Assembly: GCF_008016535.1 (NCBI RefSeq)
Contig: NZ_SAXY01000046.1
Coordinates: 1 to 64,000 of the forward strand
Origin: Brachyspira pilosicoli
GTDB taxonomy: Bacteria > Spirochaetota > Brachyspiria > Brachyspirales > Brachyspiraceae
Direction: 5' to 3'
DNA: 64,000 bases
Part shown: piece by piece, positions 42,138-53,053 of the stretch
Layout: every line of letters starts with the position of its first letter
Numbering within the stretch: position 1 is the first letter of the stretch
The notes under the pieces: model-generated
The model's database searches: none
Seen by the model: the letters and a program-made list of their open reading frames with translations, nothing else
What the model was told of the DNA's origin: nothing
Position numbers and translations under genes: made by a program

Positions 42138-44090
42138 TTACTCCCTAAACTGAAGTGAATACAAATATTGATATTTTCCGCCTTTTTTTATAAGCTCTTC
42201 ATGCGTACCAGATTCTATGATTTGACCATTTTCTACAACACATATATAAGTGGCATTTTTTATAGTTGATAATCTGTGAGCAATTACGAATGTAGTTTGA
42301 AGATTAATAATTTCATTTAATGCTTTTTGTACATACATTTCACTCTCAGTATCTAATGCACTTGTAGCTTCATCAAGTATTAATATAGAAGGCTTTTTTA
42401 ATACTGCTCTTGCTAAAGCTATACGCTGACGCTGACCGCCTGAAAGCATTACTCCTCTTGGACCTATATGAGTATCGTACCCATTTGGTAATTTTAATAT
42501 AAACTCATCAGCATGTGCTATTTTTGCTGCCCTTAATAAATCATCATCAGTAGCATCAGGATTTGCATAAAGTATATTTTCTCTTACAGTTCCATAAAAT
42601 AAAATATTTTCTTGAGATACCACACCAATTTGATTTCTTACGCTTCTTGTATTAAGTTCATTAATATCTACACCATCAAATCTAATAACGCCTTCAGAAG
42701 GTGTAAATAATTTAGGTATAAGGCTTATTAGTGTAGTTTTACCTCCGCCGCTGTTACCAACAAAAGCAACTACATCTCCTTTTTTTACATTAAAACTAAT
42801 AGGTCCTAAATGGAAAGGCTGTGTGTCACTTCTTTTTGGATATTCAAAATTAACATTTTCAAAAGTTATAGAATGCTCTATAGGCTTCATTTGTTTTTTA
42901 TTAGGATCATCTACATTTTCAGGCGGTAAATCTATAATTTGAAATACTCTTACTGCTATAGCTTTTGTCATTTGTAAGTTTATGAATATTCCAGATAAAT
43001 CTCTTACAGGAGTTGAAATATTAAGCATATAAAGTAAAAAACCCCATAAAAATTCAAAAGGCATCTCCCCTTTAAAAATTAAAAATCCGCCGTAAGCAAG
43101 TATTACAAGCATAGCAGCTATCATTACAAGTTCAGTCATAGGTCTGTTTAAAGAAGTGAGTAAAATTATTTTTCTCATCAAAGTGATTAATTCAGAATAT
43201 AAAGACCTATATCTTTTAACTTCTTGATCTTCTTTAGAAAATATTTTTATAACCTCTATTCCTCTTATATCTTCTTGTATAACAGAAGTTGTACTTCCTA
43301 ATAAATTTTGCTGAGCTGAAACTCTTGTTTTAATTAATTTAGAAACTTTATCTATTCCTAAACCAATTAATGGAGCAGCTATAAAACATGCTAAAGTTAG
43401 TTTTACATTTAATAAAAGCAATACTGCTAATGTAAGTATTAATGTTAAAGGGACTGTTATCATATTTGGCAATGTACCAGATAAAAATCCCTCTATAGTT
43501 CCAGATTCATTTAGTACCCTGCTTATAATATCTCCTTCTTTTTCTTGTTTAAAATAGGATATGTCAGTATTCATTAATCCTTTTAGCATGTCAGCACGAA
43601 CATCTTTTCCTATTTCTTGAGCAGTAAAGGCAAAAAGAAATGTTTTAATATAGTCAAAGCCAACACGAAATAATACATATACAAAACCTATTATTATAAT
43701 AAAAGCAAACTGAGCTATTATAATTGGATTAGCAAAAGAGTCTGTTGTTAAAAATTGTTCTGTTAATTGTTTAGTATTTATATTTCCAAATTTATTCGCT
43801 AATTCATTTACAAACGGTATTTTATCTAATAGATTAACTTGTTTTCCGCCTGTAATAGATATCGCTAATTGACCAAAGAAAGGAGGAAGTATATTGATTA
43901 TTGTATACATTATACTAATTAGAAAAGATGGAATAAAGAGCTTTTTATGCTTCATAGCATATGACAACATTCTTTTATAAATATGTTTTTCGGGATTGGA
44001 ATAATATTTTTTTATATGCTCTTCTGTTACAGCGCCATAATCAAATGCTCTATTATCTTTTTTGAAAAATTCTTTTATTTTTTTTATCAT
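42138..44090 (-). CDS. ABC exporter, fused permease-ATPase (MsbA/MdlB type)
   Basis: This 650-residue half-transporter has six membrane segments in residues 50-370 and a C-terminal ATPase. The ATPase has Walker A 'GNSGGGKT' near 443, signature 'LSGGQRQR' near 552 and Walker B 'ILILDEATSALD'. It would work as a homodimer or as a heterodimer with another half-transporter; lipid or drug export is typical. AGGA lies 7 bases before the ATG. The 60-residue N-terminal extension before the first membrane segment is soluble. Confidence 0.9.
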   Translation of the reverse strand: MIKKIKEFFKKDNRAFDYGAVTEEHIKKYYSNPEKHIYKRMLSYAMKHKKLFIPSFLISIMYTIINILPPFFGQLAISITGGKQVNLLDKIPFVNELANKFGNINTKQLTEQFLTTDSFANPIIIAQFAFIIIIGFVYVLFRVGFDYIKTFLFAFTAQEIGKDVRADMLKGLMNTDISYFKQEKEGDIISRVLNESGTIEGFLSGTLPNMITVPLTLILTLAVLLLLNVKLTLACFIAAPLIGLGIDKVSKLIKTRVSAQQNLLGSTTSVIQEDIRGIEVIKIFSKEDQEVKRYRSLYSELITLMRKIILLTSLNRPMTELVMIAAMLVILAYGGFLIFKGEMPFEFLWGFLLYMLNISTPVRDLSGIFINLQMTKAIAVRVFQIIDLPPENVDDPNKKQMKPIEHSITFENVNFEYPKRSDTQPFHLGPISFNVKKGDVVAFVGNSGGGKTTLISLIPKLFTPSEGVIRFDGVDINELNTRSVRNQIGVVSQENILFYGTVRENILYANPDATDDDLLRAAKIAHADEFILKLPNGYDTHIGPRGVMLSGGQRQRIALARAVLKKPSILILDEATSALDTESEMYVQKALNEIINLQTTFVIAHRLSTIKNATYICVVENGQIIESGTHEELIKKGGKYQYLYSLQFRE

Positions 44091-44249
44091 TGAAAATCCT
44101 AAAGTATATGCAATTAAACTTCATATATTTTATATTTAATCATTAATTAATGCAATAAAAAACAATCAATTTGAGTAGTTGTTAGTATAGATTTAAATAT
44201 TATTTATATTATAATCTATAACTATATTTTATAAAAGTTGATATGTTTT

Positions 44250-44882
44250 ATGGATAATTTTATTATAACAATAAGCAGACAATATGGAAGCGGTGGAAGA
44301 CTAATTGGAGAGAAATTAGCTAAGATACTTAATGTTAATTTTTATAACAAAGAATTAATTGATATAGTTGTTGATAAAACAGGGTTAGCTAGGGGTGTTA
44401 TAGAATTAAAAGATGAATGTTTTATAAATGATAATATATTTTTCACAGCTTATAATAAAGGAAAATTCGAAAGTCCTTTCACCGAAAATAAAACTTATTC
44501 TACACTCGATAGAATATTTGAAATACAAAGCAAGGTTATAAGAGATATAGCTCAAAAAGAATCGGCTGTTATAATAGGAAGATGTGCTAGTTTTATTTTA
44601 AAATACTTTGATAATTCTTTTAATGTATTTATTCATTCTTCTATAGAAAATAGAATAAAAAGAATAAATGAAGAGTATGGAGTAAAAATAGAGAATGCCG
44701 AAAGAGAATTAAAAAATATGGATTCTTATAGATATAATTATCATAAATATTATACTGGAGAGGAGTGGGGAAATATGATAAATTATAATATGACTTTAGA
44801 TAGCGGATGTTTTAATTATGATGAGATTTGTGATATTATAATATATGGGATGAATAAAAAATTAAAAAATATAAAAAAATGA
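44250..44882 (+). CDS. Cytidylate kinase-like family protein
   Basis: The product is about 210 residues. 'ITISRQYGSGGRLIGEKLAK' near the N-terminus is the P-loop of the cytidylate kinase-like (Cytidylate_kin2) family, and 'SAVIIGRCASFIL' near 105-120 is its second signature. It may phosphorylate CMP or another small molecule; the family is not well characterised. I chose the ATG at 44250 over a TTG at 44238. No strong ribosome binding site is visible. Confidence 0.82.
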   Translation: MDNFIITISRQYGSGGRLIGEKLAKILNVNFYNKELIDIVVDKTGLARGVIELKDECFINDNIFFTAYNKGKFESPFTENKTYSTLDRIFEIQSKVIRDIAQKESAVIIGRCASFILKYFDNSFNVFIHSSIENRIKRINEEYGVKIENAERELKNMDSYRYNYHKYYTGEEWGNMINYNMTLDSGCFNYDEICDIIIYGMNKKLKNIKK

Positions 44883-44941
44883 TGAATTTTATAATTTAAT
44901 GTATTATACTATAAACAAAACTATTTTAGGATTAGTTGGAA

Positions 44942-45445
44942 ATGATAAATTCTTTACAAATAAAAGATTTTTCTGAAAGCGATTATTTTTCCTATGAAGC
45001 CTTATGCTGCTTATGGGAAGATGAGAATATTAGTTTAATTATAGATTTTGGAGAAGAAGCAAATAAATCTGATATGTTATTAAAATATATAGATAAAATT
45101 AATGAAATATTAAAATGGATAGAAGAGCATAAAAAAAATATATCAGACTTTCTTATTTCAAAACAATGTATTACTTTAGCTGAAGAGTGGGTTGCCGCAA
45201 ACAAGCAAATTGATGATAATTCTTATCAAAATACTCTTGGAGAAATTATTAATATACCTATAAAAGAAGAAGATTTTTATAAGGCTATGTATTTAGACAG
45301 CATACTTATTGATTTTGAAGAAGATGAATCTAGACCAGATACCACTATGCATATACTTTTTGAACCTGATTATTTTAAGCATCATTCTTTGATAGTTTAT
45401 GTTGATGGGGATAAAAATATTGAGTATGGTGATTTAGCAGGATAA
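44942..45445 (+). CDS. DUF2262-like protein
   Basis: The product is about 167 residues, acidic and soluble. The C-terminal 'FEPDYFKHHSLIVYVDGDKNIEYGDLAG' resembles the end of DUF2262-type proteins. Its role is unknown. I chose the ATG at 44942 over the TTG two codons upstream. Its position downstream of the cytidylate kinase-like gene, 59 bases apart, may reflect co-transcription. Confidence 0.65.
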   Translation: MINSLQIKDFSESDYFSYEALCCLWEDENISLIIDFGEEANKSDMLLKYIDKINEILKWIEEHKKNISDFLISKQCITLAEEWVAANKQIDDNSYQNTLGEIINIPIKEEDFYKAMYLDSILIDFEEDESRPDTTMHILFEPDYFKHHSLIVYVDGDKNIEYGDLAG

Positions 45446-45584
45446 TTTTTTAATATTCTAATTTTTTATTTAAATAATCCTTTTTTATTATAGAGTTTTT
45501 TTCTTTTATAATATATATTTATTGTATAATTTTTCAGTTAATTAAACTGTTAAATAGAAAATATTGTTTAAGAGGGATAATTTA

Positions 45585-47117
45585 ATGTCAGAAAATCAAA
45601 ATAATTCTGAAAACACACAAAATGAAAAAAATTCTATTGTAGAAAAAAATGCAGAAAAAGAAAACAGGAAAGAAAAGTTAAACACATTAAGAAGTATGGG
45701 AATAAATCCATTTCCAAATAGTTATGATGTAACTTATAAATCGAAGGATATAGCAGAGAAATTTGAAGAGCTTGAAAAGAATGAAACAGAAGTTGCTGTT
45801 GCTGGAAGAATTATGCTTTATAGAGTGATGGGCAAATCTTCATTTTTAACTATAAAAGATTCTGAAGGCACTATTCAAGCATATATACAAAAAGATAAAC
45901 TTGGTGATGAGTTTTATAATACAGTGTTCAAAAAACTTATAGATATAGGAGATATTGTTGGTGTAAAAGGTACTGTATTTAAAACAAAAACAGGAGAGAT
46001 TACAATATATGCAAGCGAATTAAAACTTCTTACAAAATCATTAAATCCGCTTCCTGAAAAATTTCATGGACTAACAGATACAGAGCTTCGCTATAGACAA
46101 AGATATGTTGATTTAATAATGAATGATGATGTTAAAGAGGCATTTATTAAACGTTCTAAAATGATATCTGCTATAAGGGAAGTAATGATAGAAAATAATT
46201 TCCTTGAAGTAGAAACTCCTATGATGCATCCATTAATTGGCGGAGCTAAGGCTAAACCATTTGTTACACATCATAATACTTTAGATATGACTCTTTATTT
46301 AAGAATAGCACCTGAACTTTATTTGAAAAGGCTTATAGTTGGCGGTTTTGATAAGGTGTTTGAGCTTAATAGAAATTTCCGTAATGAAGGAATATCTACA
46401 AGACATAATCCAGAGTTTACTATGATGGAAGCGTATATGGCTTATGCTAATTTCCATAAGGTTATGGAATTGGTAGAGGAAGTATTCTCAAAAGTATGTT
46501 TCAAATTAAATGGAAAATACACTTCTCAATATAAAGATTATGAGATTAATTTTAAGCCTCCATTTGCAAGAGTTTCTATGGTTGATTTAGTTAAAGAGCA
46601 TTCAGGACTTGATTTTAATGCTATAGTAAGTGATGACGAAGCTATATCAAAAGCAAAATCAATAGGTGTAGAGATAGACACTTCAAAAGGTAAGCCTAGT
46701 AAATGGGAAGTAATGGTTGCTGTATTTGAAGAGAAAGTGGAAGAAAAACTTATTCAGCCTACATTTGTTATTAATTATCCTAAGGCAGTTTCTCCTCTTT
46801 CAAAATCTTATCCTGACAATCCAGATATTACAGAGAGATATGAATTATTTATAGGCGGAATGGAAATGTCTAATGGATTTAGTGAGCTTAATGACCCAAT
46901 AGACCAAAAAGAGCGTTTTGAAGAGCAATTAAAAGCTAAAGCACGCGGTGAAGATGAAACTATGGATATGGATTTAGACTTTATAAATGCATTAGAATAC
47001 GGTCTTCCTCCTACTGGTGGGCTTGGTATAGGAATAGATAGGATGGCTATACTTTTCTTAAATGTGCCTAGTATTAGAGATACTATTCTTTTCCCTCAAA
47101 TGAGAAAATTAGAATAG
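45585..47117 (+). CDS. lysS: Lysyl-tRNA synthetase, class II
   Basis: This enzyme of about 510 residues charges tRNA-Lys. It has an N-terminal OB-fold anticodon-binding domain (about 60-170) and class II catalytic motifs: motif 1 near 'SKMISAIREVMIENNFLEVETPMM', motif 2 'RNFRNEGISTRHNPEFTMME' and motif 3 'GLGIGIDRMAIL' at the end. I chose the ATG at 45585, preceded by GAGGG, over the TTG at 45564. The N-terminal 30 residues are a polar extension rich in Asn, Glu and Lys. Confidence 0.95.
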   Translation: MSENQNNSENTQNEKNSIVEKNAEKENRKEKLNTLRSMGINPFPNSYDVTYKSKDIAEKFEELEKNETEVAVAGRIMLYRVMGKSSFLTIKDSEGTIQAYIQKDKLGDEFYNTVFKKLIDIGDIVGVKGTVFKTKTGEITIYASELKLLTKSLNPLPEKFHGLTDTELRYRQRYVDLIMNDDVKEAFIKRSKMISAIREVMIENNFLEVETPMMHPLIGGAKAKPFVTHHNTLDMTLYLRIAPELYLKRLIVGGFDKVFELNRNFRNEGISTRHNPEFTMMEAYMAYANFHKVMELVEEVFSKVCFKLNGKYTSQYKDYEINFKPPFARVSMVDLVKEHSGLDFNAIVSDDEAISKAKSIGVEIDTSKGKPSKWEVMVAVFEEKVEEKLIQPTFVINYPKAVSPLSKSYPDNPDITERYELFIGGMEMSNGFSELNDPIDQKERFEEQLKAKARGEDETMDMDLDFINALEYGLPPTGGLGIGIDRMAILFLNVPSIRDTILFPQMRKLE

Positions 47118-47183
47118 TTTATATTTACTAAATCAATACTATAATGGTTATTATAGTTTATAAAAAATAAAAAGGATAATAAA

Positions 47184-47576
47184 ATGAGAAAAATATTTTT
47201 ATTGTTTGTAGTATTTGTTATTGCTATTTCTTGTTCTAACAAAACAGAAAATAATAATGCAATGCCAAATGAAACACAATTAACTTCAAACACTATTACT
47301 TTTGAAGGAGATTTTGTTTATTATGCTGATTCTGCCATATTTAGTAATTATGCAGAGATGAAAAATTATCCTGTAGCTATGGAAGGGGAGTATATTAATT
47401 TAGAGAGAGAATATACTGCTTTTAATTTTGCTGAACCTACTAAAGTTAATCTTAAAGTAGAGGGTTATTTAGAAGATAGAGCTGGCATGGAAGAAGGTAC
47501 TACTAATAAATATTTAATTGTTACAAAGATTATAGGCTTTGACACTAATAAAATAGCACCTTTATTTACTGAATGA
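47184..47576 (+). CDS. Small putative lipoprotein
   Basis: The product has 130 residues with signal peptide MRKIFLLFVVFVIAISC (Cys 17) and a polar Asn-rich linker. The mature region looks beta-rich, like a small OB-type or stress-related lipoprotein, but no family is recognised. The ribosome binding site is AAAGGA. It lies 66 bases after lysS and ends before a terminator. Confidence 0.75.
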   Translation: MRKIFLLFVVFVIAISCSNKTENNNAMPNETQLTSNTITFEGDFVYYADSAIFSNYAEMKNYPVAMEGEYINLEREYTAFNFAEPTKVNLKVEGYLEDRAGMEEGTTNKYLIVTKIIGFDTNKIAPLFTE

Positions 47577-47602
47577 TTTTAATTATTTATGTAAAAGAAT
47601 TG

Positions 47603-47641
47603 ATGCTAACTTGTGAATTACACATAGGTTAGCATTTTTTA
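47603..47641 (+). terminator. Intrinsic terminator after lysS-lipoprotein
   Basis: ATGCTAAC (47603-47610) pairs with GTTAGCAT (47628-47635), followed by a T run. Confidence 0.85.
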
Positions 47642-47712
47642 TATGTATTAAAAAATATTTAAATTTATTACTCTTTTTGTTATAATATAAAGAAAAAAAT
47701 TATGGAATAAAA

Positions 47713-49104
47713 ATGCTTAATAAAGAATATATAAATTATTTAGAAAAACAAAATATATTAATACTTGGAGCTACATTAAGAAGCGGTGTGAGTATTGCAA
47801 ATGTTTTGTATGATATAAATTGTAATAACAATATTAATATTGAGTACGCTTTAAGTGATAGTAAAACAGAAGAAGAATTAAAGCTAAGTATAGAAGCATT
47901 AAAAGATAAGAATGCAAAATTATACTTTGGAAAGCAAGATATTAATATTTTAGAAGATATTACATTAATAATAATTTCTCCCGGAGTGCCTCAAAGTATA
48001 GATATAGTAAAAGAAGCTAAAAGAAGAAATATAAAAGTTATAGGGGAGATAGAGTTCGCTTATAATTTAATTCCAGATAGAAATTATATATCAGTAACAG
48101 GTACAGATGGTAAAACTACTACAGTTAATTTAATTTATAGTATTATAAGTTCTTATAAAAAGGCGAGATTATTAGGAAATGTTGGAAATACTTTTTCTAA
48201 AGAAGTTGAAAGCATAGAAAAAGATGAAGATATAGTGTTAGAACTTTCAAGTTTTCAGTTGGAAACGATTTATAATTTTCATTCTCATATTTCTGTGATA
48301 CTCAATATAGCTGAAGACCATTTAGATAGATATGATGATATAGAAGATTATTTTAATGCTAAGAAAAATATTACTAAAAATCAAAACTGTTATGACTTTT
48401 TAATATTGAATTATGATAATTATTATACTAATAGATATTATAATGAGCTTATAAAAGAAAAGGATATATCTTTTAATGTATTAACTTTTTCTACTAAATA
48501 TAAAGAATCTAATTTATATTATAATAGTGAAGATGAATGTTTGTATTATAATGGTAAAAAATTATTTTCTATAGCAAAAAGGCAACTTCTTGGGATGCAC
48601 AATATAGAAAATATTTTAGCTTCTGTTTTGGCATGTATAAAAGATAATATACCGGTAGAATATATAGATAAAGCTGTTAATAGTTTTAAAAGTATAGAGC
48701 ATAGATTAGAGTTTGTAAGAGAGATAAATGGAGTAATATATATAAATGATTCTAAAGCAACATCTATGAGTGCTGTTATGAGTGCTTTAAAATCGTTTGA
48801 TAAAAACATTATACTTATTATGGGTGGAAGAAATAAAGGTATAGATTTTAAGCCTTTAAAGTCGATTATAGAAGAGAGAGTTAAAAAACTTATTCTCACA
48901 GGTGAAGCATCTGAAGATTTAAATAAGATGATAGAAGTTTCTAATAAAATTATTATAAAAGATTTTACAGAAGCATTTAATTATGCAAAGAAAATAGCTG
49001 TAAATGGAGACACTGTTTTGCTTTCACCGGGTTGTGCGAGTTTTGATAGTTTTAAAAATTATGAAGAGCGTGGGAAATATTTTAAGGATTTGGTTAATAG
49101 ATAG
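47713..49104 (+). CDS. murD: UDP-N-acetylmuramoylalanine-D-glutamate ligase
   Basis: This 463-residue Mur ligase adds D-Glu to UDP-MurNAc-L-Ala in peptidoglycan synthesis. It has 'NILILGATLRSGVS' (N-terminal Rossmann domain), the ATP loop 'GTDGKTT' near 139-145, 'LGNVGNTF', 'ELSSFQLE' and the C-terminal 'LLSPGCASFDSFKNYEERG' signature. Length is normal. MurF is encoded at 55-56 kb, but there is no mur cluster. Confidence 0.94.
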   Translation: MLNKEYINYLEKQNILILGATLRSGVSIANVLYDINCNNNINIEYALSDSKTEEELKLSIEALKDKNAKLYFGKQDINILEDITLIIISPGVPQSIDIVKEAKRRNIKVIGEIEFAYNLIPDRNYISVTGTDGKTTTVNLIYSIISSYKKARLLGNVGNTFSKEVESIEKDEDIVLELSSFQLETIYNFHSHISVILNIAEDHLDRYDDIEDYFNAKKNITKNQNCYDFLILNYDNYYTNRYYNELIKEKDISFNVLTFSTKYKESNLYYNSEDECLYYNGKKLFSIAKRQLLGMHNIENILASVLACIKDNIPVEYIDKAVNSFKSIEHRLEFVREINGVIYINDSKATSMSAVMSALKSFDKNIILIMGGRNKGIDFKPLKSIIEERVKKLILTGEASEDLNKMIEVSNKIIIKDFTEAFNYAKKIAVNGDTVLLSPGCASFDSFKNYEERGKYFKDLVNR

Positions 49105-49181
49105 AATGCTTTTAAATAATTTTTTATTAAATTTAAATAAAATATAATTAAAAAAACTGATTTTTTAGAGGTAATATATAG

Positions 49182-51437
49182 ATGAATATTCATAAATTAA
49201 TATTTAAGATACCTTTTATAGTTACGATTTCTGTTATAATTGCCACTATATCTAGTATTATCGTTGTTTCTATTATATCGTCAAAGGCGATGGATGTTAT
49301 AGTTAGAAATGGACTTGAATCAAATGTTTTGTCTTATAATAAGCTTGTTGATTTATGGTTTGAAGATAATAATAATTCCATGGTGAATTTTTCAAAAAAT
49401 AATGATATTATTAATTTTCTGCAAAATACTAATGACGTTGTTTTAAGATTAAATGCTGAAGGAGCATTAAAATCTTTTGCAGACAGTAAAAACTCTTTTT
49501 TGAACTTTATTATTATAGATACAGAAGGAAATGCAATTTTAGATTCTTCTGGCGGAAGTTTATTAGGAGTATCAATCAATAAAGGAAATGATGATTGGAA
49601 GATGTTTGAAGCTTCTGGATATAATTCTGGAGGAGAAAGCAGTATAGAAAAATCAATAATGACAGGACTTCCAACTTATAGATTGTGGCATGGTATAAAA
49701 GATAATAATGGAAATTTAATAGGAATATTATTTGGCAATGTTAATTGGGCAGATTTTGTTGATAGATTTATTAGTAATTTTAGTATAGGTAATTCTGGTC
49801 AGATTGTTATTATAGATAAAAATAAAAAAATATTAGCTCATAAAGACAAAAACAAAATATTAACTACAGATAATTATCCGCCTTATGAAACAGTGATAAA
49901 AGATAAAAACGGAATGATTACTTATAAAGATGCTAAAGAAATATATTATATGTCATTTCATAATATAAAAAATACGAGTTGGTATATTATAGTTTCTATG
50001 GCAGAAAGCGAGTTGTATGCTCCTTCTAAAAATATGATTTTGTATGCGATAATAACTGCTATTGTTGTTATAGGTGTTTTGGTTGCGTTTGCTTTTTTCT
50101 TTACTAAAAGACTTATTTCTTATGTTAATGAGGCATTAAGGGTTGCTAGTATTATATCAGATGGAGATTTAACTTTTAATATAGCTGATAAATATTTAAA
50201 CAGAAAAGATGAAATAGGATATTTAATAAGAAGTTTTGACAATATAAGAAATTCTATGAAGAGAATAATTGAAACAGCTAATTCTAATATAGATTTAACT
50301 AAAAAAACAGCCTATTCACTTTCTTATGCCAATAAAGATTTATATAACAGAACAAATGAACAAATAGACTCTTTAAGTAAAACAGCAGAGGCTACAGAGG
50401 AGATATCAAGCACTATAGAAAAATCTGTAGATAATGCTAATTTAATTAATAAAATGATGATAGAGTCAAGAGATGCTATAGAAAAAGCAGGAAGTATTAT
50501 ATCAGAAACTGCTAAAAATACAGAAGAGGCTTTTGAATATAGTAATAAAATTAGCGGTTTAGTAAAATTTATAGAGGACATTGCTTTTCAAACTAATATA
50601 CTTGCTTTGAATGCTTCTGTAGAGGCGGCACGTGCTGGTGAGCAAGGGCGTGGATTTGCAGTTGTAGCTTCTGAAGTTAGGAATTTGGCACAGACTACAC
50701 AAAGCTCTGTTAATAACATAACTTCTTTTATTAACGGCAGTAATGAAAAAGTAAAGAATGCTACTAATTCTGCTAACACTTCAAGAGAATTGTTTGCTGA
50801 TATAGAGAATAAAATAAATGAAACTACAAAAGTAATAGAAGATATGGTTAATACTACAAATGAACAGATGGCAGGTATTAATAATATCAATAGTGCTGTT
50901 ATGAAGATGGATTCTAAGACTCAAGAAAATACTAGTTTGGTATATTCTATGCAGGAATCTTCTCAGGAACTTGAAAAACAAATGGAAGAGCTTTTTAATG
51001 CTATGAGCTTTTTTAAGGTTGGTCCTCGCAGATTAGAATGGACTAGTGAGTATTATACACATAATAAAATAATAGATGAGCAGCATAAGCAGATTATAGA
51101 TTATGCTAATAAAGTGCATAATGCTTTATACAACAATGATAAAAATGAAGTTGATGAAGCATTTAAAGGGGCTATAGATTACACTAAATATCACTTCTCT
51201 GAAGAGCAAAAAATACAAATGCAAAATAAAGAGAATTATCCAAAAATAAAAGAACATTTTGAGGAACATAAGAAGTTTATTAAAGCTATTAATGAAGAAT
51301 ATGAAGCATTTAAAACTAGTTCCAATTGGAGAGAGATTGCGGAAGATTTTTCAGGGCTTTTAGCAAAACTTTTAATAGAGCATATTGGAGTTTGGGATAA
51401 GGAGTTTGTTAAAACTGCTGATATAAAAGATTATTAA
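49182..51437 (+). CDS. Methyl-accepting chemotaxis protein with C-terminal bacteriohemerythrin domain
   Basis: This 751-residue sensor has a first membrane segment at about 12-34, a periplasmic dCache-like sensor at about 40-280, and a second membrane segment at about 283-305. HAMP and the MCP signalling domain follow; the hairpin tip is '[20 protein letters not shown]'. Residues 615-751 form a hemerythrin domain in which all seven iron ligands are present: His 635, His 671, Glu 675, His 692, His 696, His 734 and Asp 739. It probably couples periplasmic ligand sensing with cytoplasmic O2 or NO sensing. Desulfovibrio DcrH has the same architecture. Confidence 0.93.
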   Translation: MNIHKLIFKIPFIVTISVIIATISSIIVVSIISSKAMDVIVRNGLESNVLSYNKLVDLWFEDNNNSMVNFSKNNDIINFLQNTNDVVLRLNAEGALKSFADSKNSFLNFIIIDTEGNAILDSSGGSLLGVSINKGNDDWKMFEASGYNSGGESSIEKSIMTGLPTYRLWHGIKDNNGNLIGILFGNVNWADFVDRFISNFSIGNSGQIVIIDKNKKILAHKDKNKILTTDNYPPYETVIKDKNGMITYKDAKEIYYMSFHNIKNTSWYIIVSMAESELYAPSKNMILYAIITAIVVIGVLVAFAFFFTKRLISYVNEALRVASIISDGDLTFNIADKYLNRKDEIGYLIRSFDNIRNSMKRIIETANSNIDLTKKTAYSLSYANKDLYNRTNEQIDSLSKTAEATEEISSTIEKSVDNANLINKMMIESRDAIEKAGSIISETAKNTEEAFEYSNKISGLVKFIEDIAFQTNILALNASVEAARAGEQGRGFAVVASEVRNLAQTTQSSVNNITSFINGSNEKVKNATNSANTSRELFADIENKINETTKVIEDMVNTTNEQMAGINNINSAVMKMDSKTQENTSLVYSMQESSQELEKQMEELFNAMSFFKVGPRRLEWTSEYYTHNKIIDEQHKQIIDYANKVHNALYNNDKNEVDEAFKGAIDYTKYHFSEEQKIQMQNKENYPKIKEHFEEHKKFIKAINEEYEAFKTSSNWREIAEDFSGLLAKLLIEHIGVWDKEFVKTADIKDY

Positions 51438-51994
51438 TTATTCCAGTTTGAACCGAATGGGGAGCTTTCTATTAATTTATTATAGAATAGCTCTCTTATT
51501 TGTTTTAAAAAGAGTTTTGTTTCTGTGCTTGAATAGTCTGCATAAGTCCAAGGAAGTTCGGTGTAGCCTTTTTTCTTTTTGTATATTAGAGTTAAATCGG
51601 CAAATACTCCGTCTTTTAAATATATTCTATGAGTGAAGTTTTTATTTGTTACTAGCACAAAGTTTTCTAAAGTAAGTATTGCGGGGTCTATATTTATTTT
51701 TCTGTTATTGTTACTGTCTAAATATTTTTTCTCTATTTCATCAGTAGTTTTTTTTACTTCTACTATATAATCTCTCTCTATCATATTTTCAAATACTATG
51801 AATCTCTTTTTTAAATCTTCTCCCATTTCATCAGCATAGTAATGAGAATGAGAAAATAAATACTCTTCTCCAATTATTTTAGTGTTTCCAAAATTGTTTA
51901 TTAATTCAATTAAAGTATTATTATATATTTCAGATTCACTATACATTAATGCAATAACGAGCACTGCTTTTGATTGTTTAATAGATTTACTCAT
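51434..51994 (-). CDS. DUF4416 family protein
   Basis: The product has 186 residues. '[10 protein letters not shown]' near 150 and '[14 protein letters not shown]' near 52-65 fit DUF4416, a small family found in spirochaetes and some deltaproteobacteria and annotated loosely as GTP-binding. I see no P-loop to support that. The gene overlaps the end of the MCP-hemerythrin gene by 4 bases, tail to tail. Confidence 0.75.
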   Translation of the reverse strand: MSKSIKQSKAVLVIALMYSESEIYNNTLIELINNFGNTKIIGEEYLFSHSHYYADEMGEDLKKRFIVFENMIERDYIVEVKKTTDEIEKKYLDSNNNRKINIDPAILTLENFVLVTNKNFTHRIYLKDGVFADLTLIYKKKKGYTELPWTYADYSSTETKLFLKQIRELFYNKLIESSPFGSNWNN

Positions 51995-52092
51995 TGTAGT
52001 ATAATATATTAATTTAATTTTATGTTCAATAGCTCTGTAGACATAATTTCAATAATAATATATTATTAGTTTTTAAGAAGGTGTTTTGGTTT

Positions 52093-52395
52093 ATGAATAA
52101 TAATTTTTTAAAGAGTGTATCTATTATTTCTCTGCTATTTATTATGCTTTTGGCAAAGAAACAAGTTATAATAGGGGAAGTAAGAGTAGTAGGCACTTAT
52201 ATTTTTCCAAATGTAGTTATATCTGAAAACAATATAGATTATTATTTTGATGAAGATTTTTTTGAAGAATATTCTAAATATCAGGGTAAAATCATTAGTA
52301 TAGAAGCCAGAGTAAAAAAAGAAACGCTATGGCTTGCTGATAAAAGTAAATCTTTTGACAGATATACAATAAAATGGGTTAGAAAAATTGAATAA
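52093..52395 (+). CDS. Small membrane-anchored protein, unknown function
   Basis: The product is about 100 residues with an N-terminal hydrophobic segment ('VSIISLLFIMLLA'). A small beta-rich domain follows ('GEVRVVGTYIFPNVVI', 'GKIISIEARVKKETLW') that could be OB-like. I chose the ATG at 52093, although a GTG at 52081 sits directly after AAGAAG. No family is recognised. Confidence 0.6.
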   Translation: MNNNFLKSVSIISLLFIMLLAKKQVIIGEVRVVGTYIFPNVVISENNIDYYFDEDFFEEYSKYQGKIISIEARVKKETLWLADKSKSFDRYTIKWVRKIE

Positions 52396-52453
52396 ACATT
52401 TTATAATGTATTAATATATACTGTTTTTTAATTATAAATAATATGTTAAGGTA

Positions 52454-52482
52454 TTGATATAATATTTATAATATGTTATAAT
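52454..52482 (+). promoter_or_regulatory. Sigma-70 promoter of rplI-dnaB
   Basis: TTGATA (52454-52459) and TATAAT (52477-52482) are separated by 17 bases, about 60 bases upstream of the rplI start. Confidence 0.65.
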
Positions 52483-52540
52483 TAATGAATTAAAAATTAT
52501 AGAATGTGTAAAATATAGTAAATGACAGGGAGTTTTACCA

Positions 52541-53053
52541 ATGGAAATTATCTTAAAGAAAGATTTTATATCACTTGGATATGAAGGCGATATATGTAAA
52601 GTAAAAAATGGTTATGCAAGAAATTTCCTTATACCAAGAGGAATAGCTGTAGTAAAAAATGCTGCTAATTTAAAAACTTTAGCTCAAATGCAAAAAAGTT
52701 TAGAGAAAAAAAGAGCTAAAAGAAAAATGGAAGCTGAAATACTTAAAGGAAAAATTGTTGATATAAGTGTTATAATACCTGCTAAAGTTGCTGATAATGG
52801 TAAATTATATGGTTCTGTTAGTCAGCAAACAATAGTTGATGCTTTAAAAGAAAAAGAAATAGACATTAATAAACGCGATGTTCATATGGAAAAACATATT
52901 AAAGAACTTGGCGAATATGATGTTGAAATAAAATTATATCATAGTGTTAATGCTAATATCAAAATTAAAGTTGTTAATATTGACAACGTTGATAATGTTG
53001 AAGCTAATACAGAAAATATTGAATCTACTGCTGCAACAGAAGAAAATAATTAA
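52541..53053 (+). CDS. rplI: 50S ribosomal protein L9
   Basis: This 170-residue protein has 'MEIILKKDFISLGYEGDICKV' and 'GYARNFLIPRGIAV', the L9 N-terminal signature, then the long connecting helix and the C-terminal domain. It has an acidic, Asn/Glu-rich tail of about 20 residues not found in the usual 150-residue L9. A GGGAG ribosome binding site precedes the ATG. Its stop codon overlaps the dnaB start by one base (TAATG). Confidence 0.94.
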   Translation: MEIILKKDFISLGYEGDICKVKNGYARNFLIPRGIAVVKNAANLKTLAQMQKSLEKKRAKRKMEAEILKGKIVDISVIIPAKVADNGKLYGSVSQQTIVDALKEKEIDINKRDVHMEKHIKELGEYDVEIKLYHSVNANIKIKVVNIDNVDNVEANTENIESTAATEENN

